From positions 1 through 44,377 of the IMG/VR virus record IMGVR_UViG_3300024353_000013: 44,377 bases of DNA; one strand, given 5' to 3'. How positions within the stretch are numbered: the stretch's first letter is position 1; every line of letters begins with the position of its first letter. The notes beneath the pieces are model-generated. The model was not told the origin of the DNA. It saw nothing but the letters and a program-made list of their open reading frames with translations, and ran no database searches. Both the position numbers and the translations under genes were made by a program. Shown here in pieces: positions 1 through 8,200 of this stretch. Source of the stretch: a virus.

Positions 1-9
1 CTTGAAGCA

Positions 10-246
10 ATGAGAGATGGGAGTTGGCGAGAAAAAGAGGTTATGGTTGCCCAAGAAAGGGGGGTACGGTGTCCTTTTTGCGATAAGGAACTAGTTGAGA
101 TGGAGCGAGATACATGGGTTTATGTCCAATTCCCTGCTGTTTTTGTAGAAGAGCCTGAATGTAATTCTCCATATTTTAGTAGTGCGTATTTGAACTATTG
201 GATTCCACTAGAAGAGTTTAAGCGGATGTTGAAGGAGCTTAAATAA
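10..246 (+). CDS. Small hypothetical protein with one CxxC pair, possibly 5'-truncated
   Basis: Up to 78 residues. The frame is open to the window edge, so the true start could lie outside it; an internal ATG at 43, preceded by AAGAGG, is another good candidate and would give MVAQERG. The only motif is a CPFC pair near residue 22, possibly half of a zinc site. The C-terminus is charged. The stop codon lies 2 bases before a dif-like site (249-276), the same arrangement as the cassettes at 42.4-44.2 kb. Function unknown. This gene lies in the 1-690 flank that is an alternative to 43561-44250 in the circular map. Confidence 0.55.
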   Translation: MRDGSWREKEVMVAQERGVRCPFCDKELVEMERDTWVYVQFPAVFVEEPECNSPYFSSAYLNYWIPLEEFKRMLKELK

Positions 247-248
247 CC

Positions 249-276
249 GTGTCGCAGAAGGGAAATTATGTAAACT
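249..276 (+). other. dif-like Xer site A (28 bp)
   Basis: The site reads GTGTCGCAGAA / GGGAAA / TTATGTAAACT, which is an 11-6-11 layout like E. coli dif (XerC arm GGTGCGCATAA, XerD arm TTATGTTAAAT). The XerC arm has one change (G for T in GCATAA). It is followed at once by AGGAGG and the start of the next gene. The central GGGAAA is the same as at 44244-44249 and 43040-43045, so these sites could be recombination partners. Confidence 0.75.
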
Positions 277-287
277 AGGAGGTGAAG

Positions 288-455
288 ATGGGATTTGTAT
301 ATAAAAATTGCCCTGTATGTAGTGGTCAAATCGTCTTGGGTTCTGATGGTTCTATGTGGGAGAGCTTTTGTGTTTGTGAAATGAATCTTCAGTATGAACA
401 ACAGGAATTTGAAAGGATGCAAAAAGAGAAAGAGAGGGAAGAAGAGGAGGAATGA
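288..455 (+). CDS. Small zinc-finger-like hypothetical protein
   Basis: This encodes 55 residues starting MGFVYKNCPVCSG. Two cysteine pairs (CPVC at 8-11, CVC at 28-30) suggest a small zinc ribbon, followed by a Glu-rich C-terminal helix. The ribosome binding site AGGAGG, 10 bases before the ATG, comes directly after dif-like site A. The stop codon abuts the ATG of the next gene (453-455/456), so the two are translated together as one cassette. No family recognised. Confidence 0.7.
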   Translation: MGFVYKNCPVCSGQIVLGSDGSMWESFCVCEMNLQYEQQEFERMQKEKEREEEEE

Positions 456-686
456 ATGAGGGAGATAATTGAATGTCCTATATATTGCCATCCATGCCAT
501 GATTTAACTGAGGCAAAAGAAAAGTTGGATAAATTGACTGTTTCCCATCAAACTGTTTTAAAGCTATGGGGACTTGATAAAAAATGCCTTTGTATAATTA
601 CGGAAGGAAAAAGAGGGTGGGAAATTTATACTTCTGATGGAAAATGCTTACTTGTTACATTGCCCTATATGACCAGTATCGCATAA
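456..686 (+). CDS. Hypothetical cassette protein whose stop codon is part of a Xer site
   Basis: This encodes 76 residues. It begins directly after the preceding stop, with a purine-rich binding site (GAGGAGG) inside the previous gene. It has scattered cysteines (CPIYCHPC near 7-14; CLC near 44) and a predicted beta-rich C-terminal half. The last codons (Ser-Ile-Ala-stop) are read from the XerC arm of dif-like site B, the TAA being that of GCATAA. The same Arg-Ile-Ala-stop ending is seen at 43602. Function unknown. Confidence 0.65.
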   Translation: MREIIECPIYCHPCHDLTEAKEKLDKLTVSHQTVLKLWGLDKKCLCIITEGKRGWEIYTSDGKCLLVTLPYMTSIA

Positions 687-700
687 GGAATATGTCAACT
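676..700 (+). other. dif-like Xer site B, short core (25 bp)
   Basis: The XerC arm GTATCGCATAA and the XerD-arm end TATGTCAACT are separated by only GGAA, so the site is 3 bp shorter than the 28-bp versions. It overlaps the end of the preceding gene and precedes AAGGAGG and the ATG at 713. The sequence from 691 onward is identical to 44251 onward, so the fork between the two upstream flanks lies inside this site. Confidence 0.65.
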
Positions 701-817
701 AAGGAGGCAAAAATGACACAAGAAGAAATGAAAGCCTGGATTGATAAAGCCCCATACCAGGCCCTACTTGAAAAGTGGCGATTTGCCCCAAGCGGAAGCC
801 CCTGGTTCCAAGGAGAA
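691..817 (+). repeat. Left copy of the exact 127-bp repeat found at the window's right end
   Basis: Every base from 691 to 817 matches 44251-44377, while the bases upstream of the two copies differ. A 127-base exact overlap is the signature of a k=127 de Bruijn graph join. The simplest reading is a closed circle 691-44250 (43,560 bp) plus a tail, 1-690, that also joins the circle at this point. Confidence 0.9.
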
Positions 818-916
818 GTGGGGACATATTTCGAGAAGATTATGAGAAAAAAGAAAGAAGAGGTAGGGGAAGAGGCAGCCGTCAGGGCCAGCAAAAATAT
901 AGGCTGGGGCCGATGA
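713..916 (+). CDS. Conserved phage hypothetical protein (WRFAPxGxPxFQGEVG type)
   Basis: This encodes 67 residues. The ATG at 713 has AAGGAGG 6 bases upstream. The core LLEKWRFAPSGSPWFQGEVG at about residues 18-37, followed by a basic helix, is a pattern I recognise from small uncharacterised proteins in many phages and plasmids; its role is unknown. The stop overlaps the next start (ATGA). The first third of this gene is repeated at 44273-44377. Confidence 0.75.
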   Translation: MTQEEMKAWIDKAPYQALLEKWRFAPSGSPWFQGEVGTYFEKIMRKKKEEVGEEAAVRASKNIGWGR

Positions 917-1080
917 GCATAAAATATGACTCAAGAAAAGAGTGCAGGCGTTTTAATGATGGATTTTGGAAGTGGTTGTTCTCTGCATACTGGAGCGTGA
1001 GTAAGTGGGGGGATCGTGAGTGGGGCATAAGAATCTTTGGAGTGGTTGTTGACAATGAACCTAAAGGGGGAACGGTATGA
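913..1080 (+). CDS. Small hypothetical protein, Trp-rich
   Basis: This encodes 55 residues starting MSIKYDSRKECRRF. The ATG overlaps the previous stop (ATGA), and the stop overlaps the next ATG, so translational coupling is likely. It is rich in Trp and aromatic residues, with a beta-like segment (WGIRIFGVVVD). No family recognised. Confidence 0.55.
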   Translation: MSIKYDSRKECRRFNDGFWKWLFSAYWSVSKWGDREWGIRIFGVVVDNEPKGGTV

Positions 1081-1265
1081 ATGAATTGTCAGAATTAATT
1101 AAGCGATTAATCCCACCTACGAGAAGCAAGGAGTATGCTTATAAGATGGGGAAAGACTGCGCTAAGAATGGAGCAAACACTACCAACTGTCACTTCTCGA
1201 TTTTCTCATCTAAGGAAAATACAGACGCTTGGGAGAGAGGCAAGAATGGTCGAGTCTTGCTGTAA
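1077..1265 (+). CDS. Small protein resembling ribosome modulation factor
   Basis: This encodes 62 residues and starts in an ATGA overlap. The pattern Ala-Tyr-x-x-Gly-x-x-x-x-x-x-Asn-Gly (20-33) followed by a C-terminal Trp-x-x-Gly (52-55) resembles the short Rmf/CrpP-like proteins found in many phages, in which a glycine-turn helix pair ends in W..G. This is inference from pattern only; binding to ribosomes is not shown. Confidence 0.5.
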   Translation: MNELSELIKRLIPPTRSKEYAYKMGKDCAKNGANTTNCHFSIFSSKENTDAWERGKNGRVLL

Positions 1266-1425
1266 AGAGTGTGGAGGAGAAGTTATTTTAATTGAAGGTT
1301 GGTCGCTTGAAGCTGCTGGATATGGTTATGGCACTTTTAAATGTTTAGAATGTGGAAAAGAATCAAGTTATTATGGCGAAGGATTAATAACGAAGGAGAA
1401 AAGGAAGAATAAAAAGGAGCAATAA
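1246..1425 (+). CDS. Small zinc ribbon protein
   Basis: This encodes 59 residues starting at the ATG at 1246 (AGAGAGG upstream), overlapping the previous gene by 20 bases in another frame. Two CxxC knuckles, CKEC (6-9) and CLEC (33-36), form a classical zinc ribbon, with a Lys-rich tail. It lies 1 base before the ParB-like gene. Probably a nucleic-acid-binding accessory protein. Confidence 0.6.
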   Translation: MVESCCKECGGEVILIEGWSLEAAGYGYGTFKCLECGKESSYYGEGLITKEKRKNKKEQ

Positions 1426-1426
1426 A

Positions 1427-3103
1427 ATGCAAACCAAAACTTACAAAGAGATCCCATTATTTAGGATCTCATCGAATCCTAATAATCCCAGGAAGAATTT
1501 CTCCGGGCCCCAATTTGAGGAGCTCATTGAGTCAATCCGGCAAAAAGGCGTTATTGAACCTATTATCGTCCGCTCGAGATCTGGCAAGAATACCAGTTAC
1601 GAAGTAGTCGCCGGGGAACGTCGCCTTAGAGCTGCTTGCCTTGTCTCCGAGAATAAAAATGTCCAGTCCAAGATCCCTGCGATTATAAGAGAGCTCACAG
1701 ATGATGAGGCCTTCGACTTTATGGTCATCGAGAACCTGCAGCGTGAGGATCTGACCCCATTTGAGGAGGCCCAGAGTTACAAGCAATATTTTGAGAAGAA
1801 AGGAAAAGGATCCATTCCGGAGCTGGCAACCAGGATCGGAAAGAGTGCCGGCTATATCCGGAGAAAGATTGCGGTCCTCTCACTCCCGGGGGATATCCTC
1901 AAGGCCTGGGAAAAAGAAAAGGTCTCCTTCAGCCATCTCGAGCAGCTGCGGAGATTAAAGAGCAAGCAAGCCCTAAAGGAAGCCTTCGATTATGCTACGG
2001 GAGCAAGGTTCGGAATGGGAGACGACGGGGTGGCCTCGAAGCGCCAGCTGAAAGAGCATATAGACAACGCGGCGCCCTCGCTCAAGGATGCGCTTTTCGA
2101 CCTTGAAAAGCAGGGCTGCACAACTTGTGGCCAGAATTCAGACGTCCAGCAGGAGCTCTGGGAGATCGGCGGGATGGAGGGGATCCATTGTCTAGATAAA
2201 AAATGCTTTAAGCAGAAGCAGAATAACTTCCTCCAGGCCAACTGGAAGCAATCAAAATACCGGAAGCGCCACGGCACCACTGGATTCCGGTTCCGGGAAG
2301 ATCTCCAATGGGGAGGATTCTTTAGCTTTGAATATAGAAATAAGCCGATTAAAAAATGTAAAGAATGTCCTAAGTTTGTGACGCTCCTGCACGTTGACGG
2401 GAGGATAGAAACGGGCCAGGTTTGTATCGGTGAGGAGAAATGCTTTGAGACGGTCCAGCGGTCGAGTAGAGCAACGGACGCGGCGGTAGAAAGAGAAGAA
2501 AGAAAGGAACCGGAAGGCCCGCGAGTGGCCTGGCATGGTGAATACTTCCGGGAAGAGTTCTTGAAAAAGAGGCTCCCGGAGCGCTATCAGGAATTCAATC
2601 AAAACCATCTAAAAATGGCGCGGATGGCGTTCTTCGCCTTCGTCAAATCGGATAACGAGATCCTCAGTTTCATGGCCAAGATAATCAAACTTAAAGAACA
2701 CTACGAAGACAAGAAGCTATTCGAACGGATCGCGAAAATGGAGCTGGACGAGATCCAGGAGCTCACACAGAAATGCGCACTCAAAGTCATTATGAGACAT
2801 TGGCCAGTAACTTGTGAGGGCCGGCTGGCTGCAGCTGCGCACCTGGGGATTGATTTGGCAAAGGAATTTGCCGTCACTCAAGACTATCTGGAGCACAAGA
2901 CGATCGGGGAAATGCTCGAGTTCGGAGAGAAGTCCGGGATCTTTAAGAGCAAGATGGTCCAGGACTACTTGATCAAAACTCTCAAAAAGAAACCCGGGAG
3001 ATTCGATAGCTGCAAGAAGACGGAGCTCATCGATGTCTTCCTGGAATCTGGAGTGAACCTTGTTGGCAAAGTCCCGGATGAGATCATACCGAAGAAGAAA
3101 TAA
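1427..3103 (+). CDS. ParB/Spo0J-like nuclease-domain protein
   Basis: This encodes 558 residues. The N-terminal ParB domain is clear: NPRKNF (20-25), GERRLRAA (63-70) and ENLQREDLTPFEEA (102-115), the CTP-binding boxes of ParB/Noc-type proteins, followed by a helix-turn-helix region at about 125-180. The C-terminal two thirds are unusual for ParB and carry cysteine clusters near residues 226-265 and 310-345, probably zinc-binding. No ParA is present. It may bind a centromere-like site for plasmid-like maintenance or act as a DNA-binding transcription factor; phages use this domain for both. Codon use is more GC-rich than in the small genes on its left. Confidence 0.8.
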   Translation: MQTKTYKEIPLFRISSNPNNPRKNFSGPQFEELIESIRQKGVIEPIIVRSRSGKNTSYEVVAGERRLRAACLVSENKNVQSKIPAIIRELTDDEAFDFMVIENLQREDLTPFEEAQSYKQYFEKKGKGSIPELATRIGKSAGYIRRKIAVLSLPGDILKAWEKEKVSFSHLEQLRRLKSKQALKEAFDYATGARFGMGDDGVASKRQLKEHIDNAAPSLKDALFDLEKQGCTTCGQNSDVQQELWEIGGMEGIHCLDKKCFKQKQNNFLQANWKQSKYRKRHGTTGFRFREDLQWGGFFSFEYRNKPIKKCKECPKFVTLLHVDGRIETGQVCIGEEKCFETVQRSSRATDAAVEREERKEPEGPRVAWHGEYFREEFLKKRLPERYQEFNQNHLKMARMAFFAFVKSDNEILSFMAKIIKLKEHYEDKKLFERIAKMELDEIQELTQKCALKVIMRHWPVTCEGRLAAAAHLGIDLAKEFAVTQDYLEHKTIGEMLEFGEKSGIFKSKMVQDYLIKTLKKKPGRFDSCKKTELIDVFLESGVNLVGKVPDEIIPKKK

Positions 3104-3114
3104 AAATCAATATA

Positions 3115-3177
3115 TTGTGGTGTAAGCGCAGGGATCCACTTAGCTCGGAGAGTATTCACCACAACATATGGTGGAGG
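3115..3177 (+). promoter_or_regulatory. Alternative hairpins before the rusA-like gene
   Basis: TTGTGGTG (3115-3122) is perfectly complementary to CACCACAA (3157-3164). The second arm also contains CCAC (3159-3162), which can pair with GTGG (3171-3174) at the start of the ribosome binding site GGAGG (3173-3177). The two folds are mutually exclusive, so the leader could control access to the binding site. An alternative is a protein operator formed by the inverted repeat. Confidence 0.35.
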
Positions 3178-3182
3178 CTTAA

Positions 3183-3590
3183 ATAGAAAACAAGATCTCT
3201 TTGACTATCCCGGGTGAACCAAAAGCAAAGCAAAGGCCTAAGTGGTTTAAGCATGGGACCTACACTCCTGAAAAAACAGTAAGCTATGAATCCTATATAA
3301 AGCAATTATTCGCAACTAAGTATCCCACCTTTATGCCAATTGGATCTCCGGTGACACTCCACATCTGGGCAGGACTCTTGATACCTAAGTCAGCAAGCAA
3401 GAAGAAGCTGGGTATGATGAAGCTGGGGATATTAGAGCCGGAAAAGAAACCAGACATGGACAATATTTTAAAGACCGTGATGGACGCTCTTGAGAAATTA
3501 GCCTATAACAATGACAGCCAAATTTGCCACCTTGTTTTAGATAAGGAATATTCAGAAAGGCCAAGGCTGGAGATAACTATTTCTTGGTAA
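3183..3590 (+). CDS. rusA: RusA-family Holliday junction resolvase with an ATA start
   Basis: About 135 residues. The frame begins after a stop at 3180-3182, and the first possible codon correctly spaced from GGAGG (3173-3177) is ATA at 3183, giving IENKISLTIPGEPKAKQRP; otherwise a TTG at 3201 starts 24 bases from the binding site. RusA hallmarks are the N-terminal TIPGEPKAKQRPKW, and KPDMDNILKTVMDAL with its acidic metal-binding residues followed by NNDSQI. RusA dimers cut four-way junctions during phage recombination and packaging. The gene overlaps the antisense gene at 3577 by 14 bases. Confidence 0.88.
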   Translation: MENKISLTIPGEPKAKQRPKWFKHGTYTPEKTVSYESYIKQLFATKYPTFMPIGSPVTLHIWAGLLIPKSASKKKLGMMKLGILEPEKKPDMDNILKTVMDALEKLAYNNDSQICHLVLDKEYSERPRLEITISW

Positions 3591-3738
3591 ACTTCCTACC
3601 CTCATGGGCAGCATACAGGGCCCGCTGGTGAGCGATTGCCATCTCCCTGCTTGTTGAGCACCCACGATTTTTACCATCATCATCATACACACACCAGGGC
3701 TTATTCTTTGGGCCAGTTTTGCGAATATGGTATGGCAT
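3577..3738 (-). CDS. Small hypothetical protein, last gene of the late operon
   Basis: This encodes 53 residues starting MPYHIRKTGPKNKPWCVYDD. AGGAGG lies 6 bases before the ATG. The ending AIAHQRALYAAHEG resembles short phage proteins with an N-terminal beta hairpin and one C-terminal helix. It converges with and overlaps the end of the rusA-like gene, and no terminator is visible between the two operons. Function unknown. Confidence 0.65.
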   Translation of the reverse strand: MPYHIRKTGPKNKPWCVYDDDGKNRGCSTSREMAIAHQRALYAAHEGRKFTKK

Positions 3739-3984
3739 CTATTTCCTCCTCTCTAATTTGTCTAGCCGATCATCGAGCTTTTTAATCTCGTCTTCTCTCT
3801 TCTCGTTCCATTTTTCTTGAGTGTCTTTAAAATCCTTTACTTGTTGGCAGAGTTTCGCGAGAGTTATGGAGTTCGGGTTATTTCTCTTGCTTATTTTTTT
3901 TATTAAAGGACGAACAACATCTCTTATAATTGTGTATAATATGAGAAGCAAAACCCCTTCAGTTCCAATGTTGCTTATGTTCAT
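3739..3984 (-). CDS. Small membrane protein with coiled coil (holin/XhlA-like)
   Basis: This encodes 81 residues. One hydrophobic helix (about 8-24, TEGVLLLILYTIIRDVV) is followed by a basic patch and a charged coiled coil (45-81). A single transmembrane helix plus coiled coil in a lysis region fits XhlA-type accessory holins, but the order (helix first) differs, so this is tentative. Its ATG coincides with the end of the next gene upstream. Confidence 0.5.
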   Translation of the reverse strand: MNISNIGTEGVLLLILYTIIRDVVRPLIKKISKRNNPNSITLAKLCQQVKDFKDTQEKWNEKREDEIKKLDDRLDKLERRK

Positions 3985-4652
3985 TATGATGCTCCCGCAA
4001 CATATCCAAGCCCAAAAAAAACCGCGCTGTATAGGATATTTTTTAAGCTAAGCTTTAAGCCCGCTTTTCTAATTAGCTTGTCAGCCTCTTTGCCGGTTTC
4101 TTCTGCAATCTCATCGTAGGCTTCTTCTGCTGCAAGCTGTTCTTCCAGGCCCTTTCTTATGCTATGCTCATTTAGGTATTTCTCATACTGCTTAAAAGCT
4201 ATGGAGGCCCAAAAGTTTCTTTGTTTTATTATCTTATCCTTCTCTGCCCTTTCGTTAAAGAATCTATCTTCCCATTGTTTTAAGAGGAGATCTTTATTAG
4301 CAATAATAAGAGTCGGGTCAGTAAGCGTTTCGCCTTCTTTTTTAAGGTCATAAATAATCTGAGCTTTTTCCTCATCTCTCTTTTGACTCTCGAGTATTTC
4401 CTTATCTAATTTTAAGTTCTCCTGCTTTAATTCCTTTATTCCTTTTTCTAGCTGCTCAGTATTTTCATCGGTTGCCTTGGTCTTTTCTACGAGAACGTCC
4501 TTACTCTTTTTCAACTCCTTCTTTGCTGCTGCTAATTCTCCCTTGAGTTTCTGATACCTTGCATCGGACCGGGGGCAAGCTCTCTCGACAATAAATATGG
4601 CCAGCACAAGAATGACGATACCAAAAATTACCGGTTTTATGTAGCTTTTCAT
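3984..4652 (-). CDS. Spanin-like membrane-anchored coiled-coil protein
   Basis: This encodes 222 residues: an N-terminal transmembrane segment (about 7-23), a very long Lys/Glu coiled coil (35-190) and a second hydrophobic segment at the C-terminus (about 205-220). A transmembrane anchor plus periplasmic coiled coil beside an endolysin is typical of spanins (Rz) that disrupt the outer membrane. The extra C-terminal hydrophobic helix is unlike Rz and more like a unimolecular spanin with two anchors. Assigned from topology and position only. Confidence 0.45.
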   Translation of the reverse strand: MKSYIKPVIFGIVILVLAIFIVERACPRSDARYQKLKGELAAAKKELKKSKDVLVEKTKATDENTEQLEKGIKELKQENLKLDKEILESQKRDEEKAQIIYDLKKEGETLTDPTLIIANKDLLLKQWEDRFFNERAEKDKIIKQRNFWASIAFKQYEKYLNEHSIRKGLEEQLAAEEAYDEIAEETGKEADKLIRKAGLKLSLKNILYSAVFFGLGYVAGAS

Positions 4653-4843
4653 TAATCACCAGCCCTAAATTTCTCATGTTTTTCAAACAGCCTCTTGCCT
4701 CCTACGCCTAAGAAGCCAAACGTCCAAACGCCAGCAAATTCAATGAACGGATATTCAGCAACAACCGCTTTGATGATAGATGCAAGGATGATCCCCAGGG
4801 CCCAGAAAACATAAGCCTTTTCAGTATTTAATTTTTTAATCAT
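4652..4843 (-). CDS. Holin-like small membrane protein
   Basis: This encodes 63 residues starting at MIKKLNTEKAYVFW; AAGGTGG lies just upstream of this ATG, so I prefer it to the longer frame. Two hydrophobic helices (about 10-28 and 33-50) and a charged C-terminus give a class II holin-like topology. It lies between the peptidase and the spanin-like gene, the usual place for a holin. Confidence 0.5.
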   Translation of the reverse strand: MIKKLNTEKAYVFWALGIILASIIKAVVAEYPFIEFAGVWTFGFLGVGGKRLFEKHEKFRAGD

Positions 4844-5282
4844 GCCACCTTGCTCCTTTCCTCCATTTCTCATCTATCCTTGGATAAATGAAATAGCCAA
4901 CATCGATGTGAATAAAACTGCCAATTTCCTTATAAATCCCGATCCTTAGGACTGGTGCGGTTTTCTTAATAACCCTTGCCAGCTTATCCACTTCTTCTGG
5001 ATTACAATCTAAATCTAAAGCTAATCCGAATAAATGGATACTATAGGCAAGCCCTCGCTCTGCCCTGTTTCTTTCCGGGCAACGATAGCCAGAGCTAATA
5101 GGAATGGGTTTACTCCATGCTTCACGAATATCATGGAAGTATTTAAAAAGCATCAAGAATGGAGCCCCCATCTCTGGCTCATTTTCTTCCGTAAATAAGT
5201 CAACCGGCAGCTTCTTGCAACACTTACAGCGATACTCGCTTTCAAGAATGAATGGAGCTATATATCGATCTTTATTTTTCAT
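4836..5282 (-). CDS. Peptidase M15 family endolysin (D-Ala-D-Ala / L-Ala-D-Glu type)
   Basis: This encodes 148 residues from MKNKDRYIAP; the ATG overlaps the stop of the giant gene (ATGA). Zinc-peptidase hallmarks are present: SSGYRCPERN (63-72), S81-x-H83-x-x-G-x-A-x-D90 and the third ligand in FIHIDVG (H125). This M15_3 type of single-domain protein cuts the stem peptide or cross-bridge of peptidoglycan. The N-terminal CKCC (19-22) is a common feature of this subfamily. It overlaps the holin-like gene by 8 bases, supporting a lysis cassette. Confidence 0.82.
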   Translation of the reverse strand: MKNKDRYIAPFILESEYRCKCCKKLPVDLFTEENEPEMGAPFLMLFKYFHDIREAWSKPIPISSGYRCPERNRAERGLAYSIHLFGLALDLDCNPEEVDKLARVIKKTAPVLRIGIYKEIGSFIHIDVGYFIYPRIDEKWRKGARWHD

Positions 5283-8200
5283 TGTTCTTTTTTCCATTTG
5301 CTTATTAAAATTCTCAATCTTTTTAGGAATCTTTCCGACCACAATCCAGGGATCCTTCTCCCCAATCGTTCCAGTCCTTTCCTCTCTTCCTTATCTGTCT
5401 CTAAATATTTTGTCCAGAATACAGTAGCCCTTGCTTCCGGGGGCATTTCAGCTAAGTTTAACCACCATGCTCTATCTGGAATGTCATAGACAATGCCATA
5501 ATTCTTGAACCAACTAACAAGTCTCTTTCTATCTTCAACCGGCTGTTTTCTTATAAAGACTTTAATTTCACTGAGAACAGATCTATCTTTTATTTTTTCA
5601 TCTTTAAGTTTTCTGTAATATCTGTTGGCCATCTCGTTGAGCTCTCTCTTTTGCTTGAGTTTCCTCGTTGATTCTTCCGTCTTTGCCTTTTCCAGTTGCT
5701 TTAGCTCTGTCTCTGAATATGCTGGGGTAGCTTTAAAAACTCTCTTTATAAGCGGAAGTCTTGTTACCATTTCCGTTGTTGTTTTTCTCTTATCTTTTTC
5801 AGGCAGGTCTTTCATAGCAAGGCTGAAGCCAGCGCTAACAAGACTTGTATAAACATTTCCCCGAGTAAAAACTTGGCTTAGAGAATACCCTAATCTGTCC
5901 GGAGACCATCCCGTTATGTCCCCTGCTTCTACCAATGCCGGGTGAGTGTATATCGTGTATTCTTCTCGAGGGGTTACTTTCTCTCCTCTCCAGATGTCTT
6001 TACGAAGCCAAAAATCTTTGTTGGCCATATATCCCATCATTCCATCTAGCGAAGGAGGCAAGAGTTGATCTGGTATTAGAGGAAGAAAATCTTGAATAGA
6101 TTGTGTGACCTGGTCCGCATCGACCTCATCGCCCAATGCCTTTGCCATTAGGTTCTCAAACATAGTGCAGACAACTCTTTGTCCCTGGTCTTTAGCTATC
6201 TTAAAATACAGGTATCTTTCATTTTGATTTTTGTCTTTAAAACTCCAGGGCGTAGTGATGCAAAAATTATTAACCTTTTCTCTATCGGGTATGCTGTCCC
6301 AACATTCTTTATTGAAGTATCTATTTGCTAAATATACGCCACTAGCCAATGCTGCCAGTTGAGCAAATTTCCATAATGTCTGATAGGGCCTATCTGCCAA
6401 GGCCCTGAAGATCCCTCTTGTCCCCTGCACGGCTGCGTTAAGATATGGTATGCCTGAATCCAGAGCCTTCAATACATTTCCACCCTGGCTGAAGTCAAGA
6501 TAATTCCTTGCAATCCATGTTGCCTCATGTGGTGACTTGCCCTGCCTCAATGCTCTTTCCCGGAGAGCTAACCTTGTCCAAATTTCTGATGTTTCACCAG
6601 CATAGCCCATGACCTTTTGTGCCATCATTATTTTTTCATTTGCATCTTTAAATGGTTTCCCTTGATGGGTTAGGAATGTCATCATCCCACCTTCATCTAC
6701 ATAATCAATAAATCTTCCCTTCCTTAAAAACACATCTCCTTTTGTCGCCTCTAAATCCTTGCCCATCTGTGCAAGAAACTTAGGGAAAAAACTTGAATAC
6801 TCAGATGTTACGATCCAAACATGGCCGATGTCTCTAGGAAAATTAGTCAATGCAAAGCCGGGGTTTAGTCCTGTGGCCATGGGTTTCAAAAATCTACTTC
6901 CAGATATCCATCCGATTATATTTGCCATCTGTTCATTTATTAGCGGATCTCGAGTCAGCCACTCTTTAGCGTATTCGTCAGGCATTATCATTTCTTTTGT
7001 CTTACCCTCAATCATAGCCTTTATTTTTGTATGGCCTGCCGGTGCTTCCTGATAGATAGGCTTCCCCTCTTTTGTTGTCTTGTATACTTTAGCCAGTTTA
7101 AATATTCCATTATCAGGAATTTCTTTAGCGAGGTCATATGCTGCCTTATTTGCCCTGTTCCTGAAGATCCTTGCTTGTGTCCTCGAGATAACGGTTGAGA
7201 GAAGTGCCCTTGAGTTTGTCTCCATCACCTGTTGGCTTCCTTCATCCAGAGCCTTTATTCCGCTATCAGGGACCGTTATTGTTTTTCCGCCTATGATATA
7301 AGTTCTTTCTGGGTCAATATGCTGAATAAATCGTCTTGGTGAATAGACTCCTTTACTTTTTAAATTCTGATATGTTTGTTCATCGAGGAAGCCTTCGGAT
7401 TTTGAATCGTCCAGGACCTTCTCCATCTCCTTGAAATAAAGATCTGCCCTTTCATTTATCTCTTTCGGTATTGTCTTTAGAAATTCAGCGTGCTGTTCTC
7501 CAGTCAGTCCATGTGGATGCCTTATTCCCTTTGCTAGCAACTTATCTTTTTCTTTTTTTACTTTTTCAAGTTCTCTCTCCGCTTTTTCTCTTGCCCTGCC
7601 TCCCCATCTTTCTATTCTCTCTGCCAGTATTTTCTCTTTTGCCTCTAAAGCATTAACCGCGTCTTCATCAACTTTCCTGTATTCAGATATGGCGACTGTC
7701 CTCCTTGACTGTATCGCTCTATTAAGCAAGTCTTCATCTGCCTTAGAAATTTTTGAGTATATTTTTTTAGAAGCTTCTTCAAGCAATCTCTCTGCCTTTG
7801 AGTTTGCGCCGGCAATTAGATCGTGATGGATTGCAGCCTCTTTGCCTAAAGGACCCATATCCTTAATTAAGTCCCTTTTTACATTTCCGCTTGTGTCAAT
7901 GAGAGCACGCTTGGCTCCTCTAAATGCCTTTTTAAAGCTGGGCTTTCTTTTCTCTGCCAATAGCCTTTCGCTTTCCAGATACATCCATTCGACCTTGCCT
8001 TTATCAGTCTTTTGCAGCTCGCCCTTGAGCTCTTCCAGCTGCACTCTCTTTTTTGTTTTAGTCCTTTCTCTGATCCTTGCTATTGCCTCCTTGACTTCTT
8101 TCGTAAGAGGATAGCCAGAGTAAAGCTCCCAATCTTCTTTGGGAACTTTCTTGACATCAGTTATCACTTCCTTCATGTATTTTTCTATTTCTGAAGGAGA

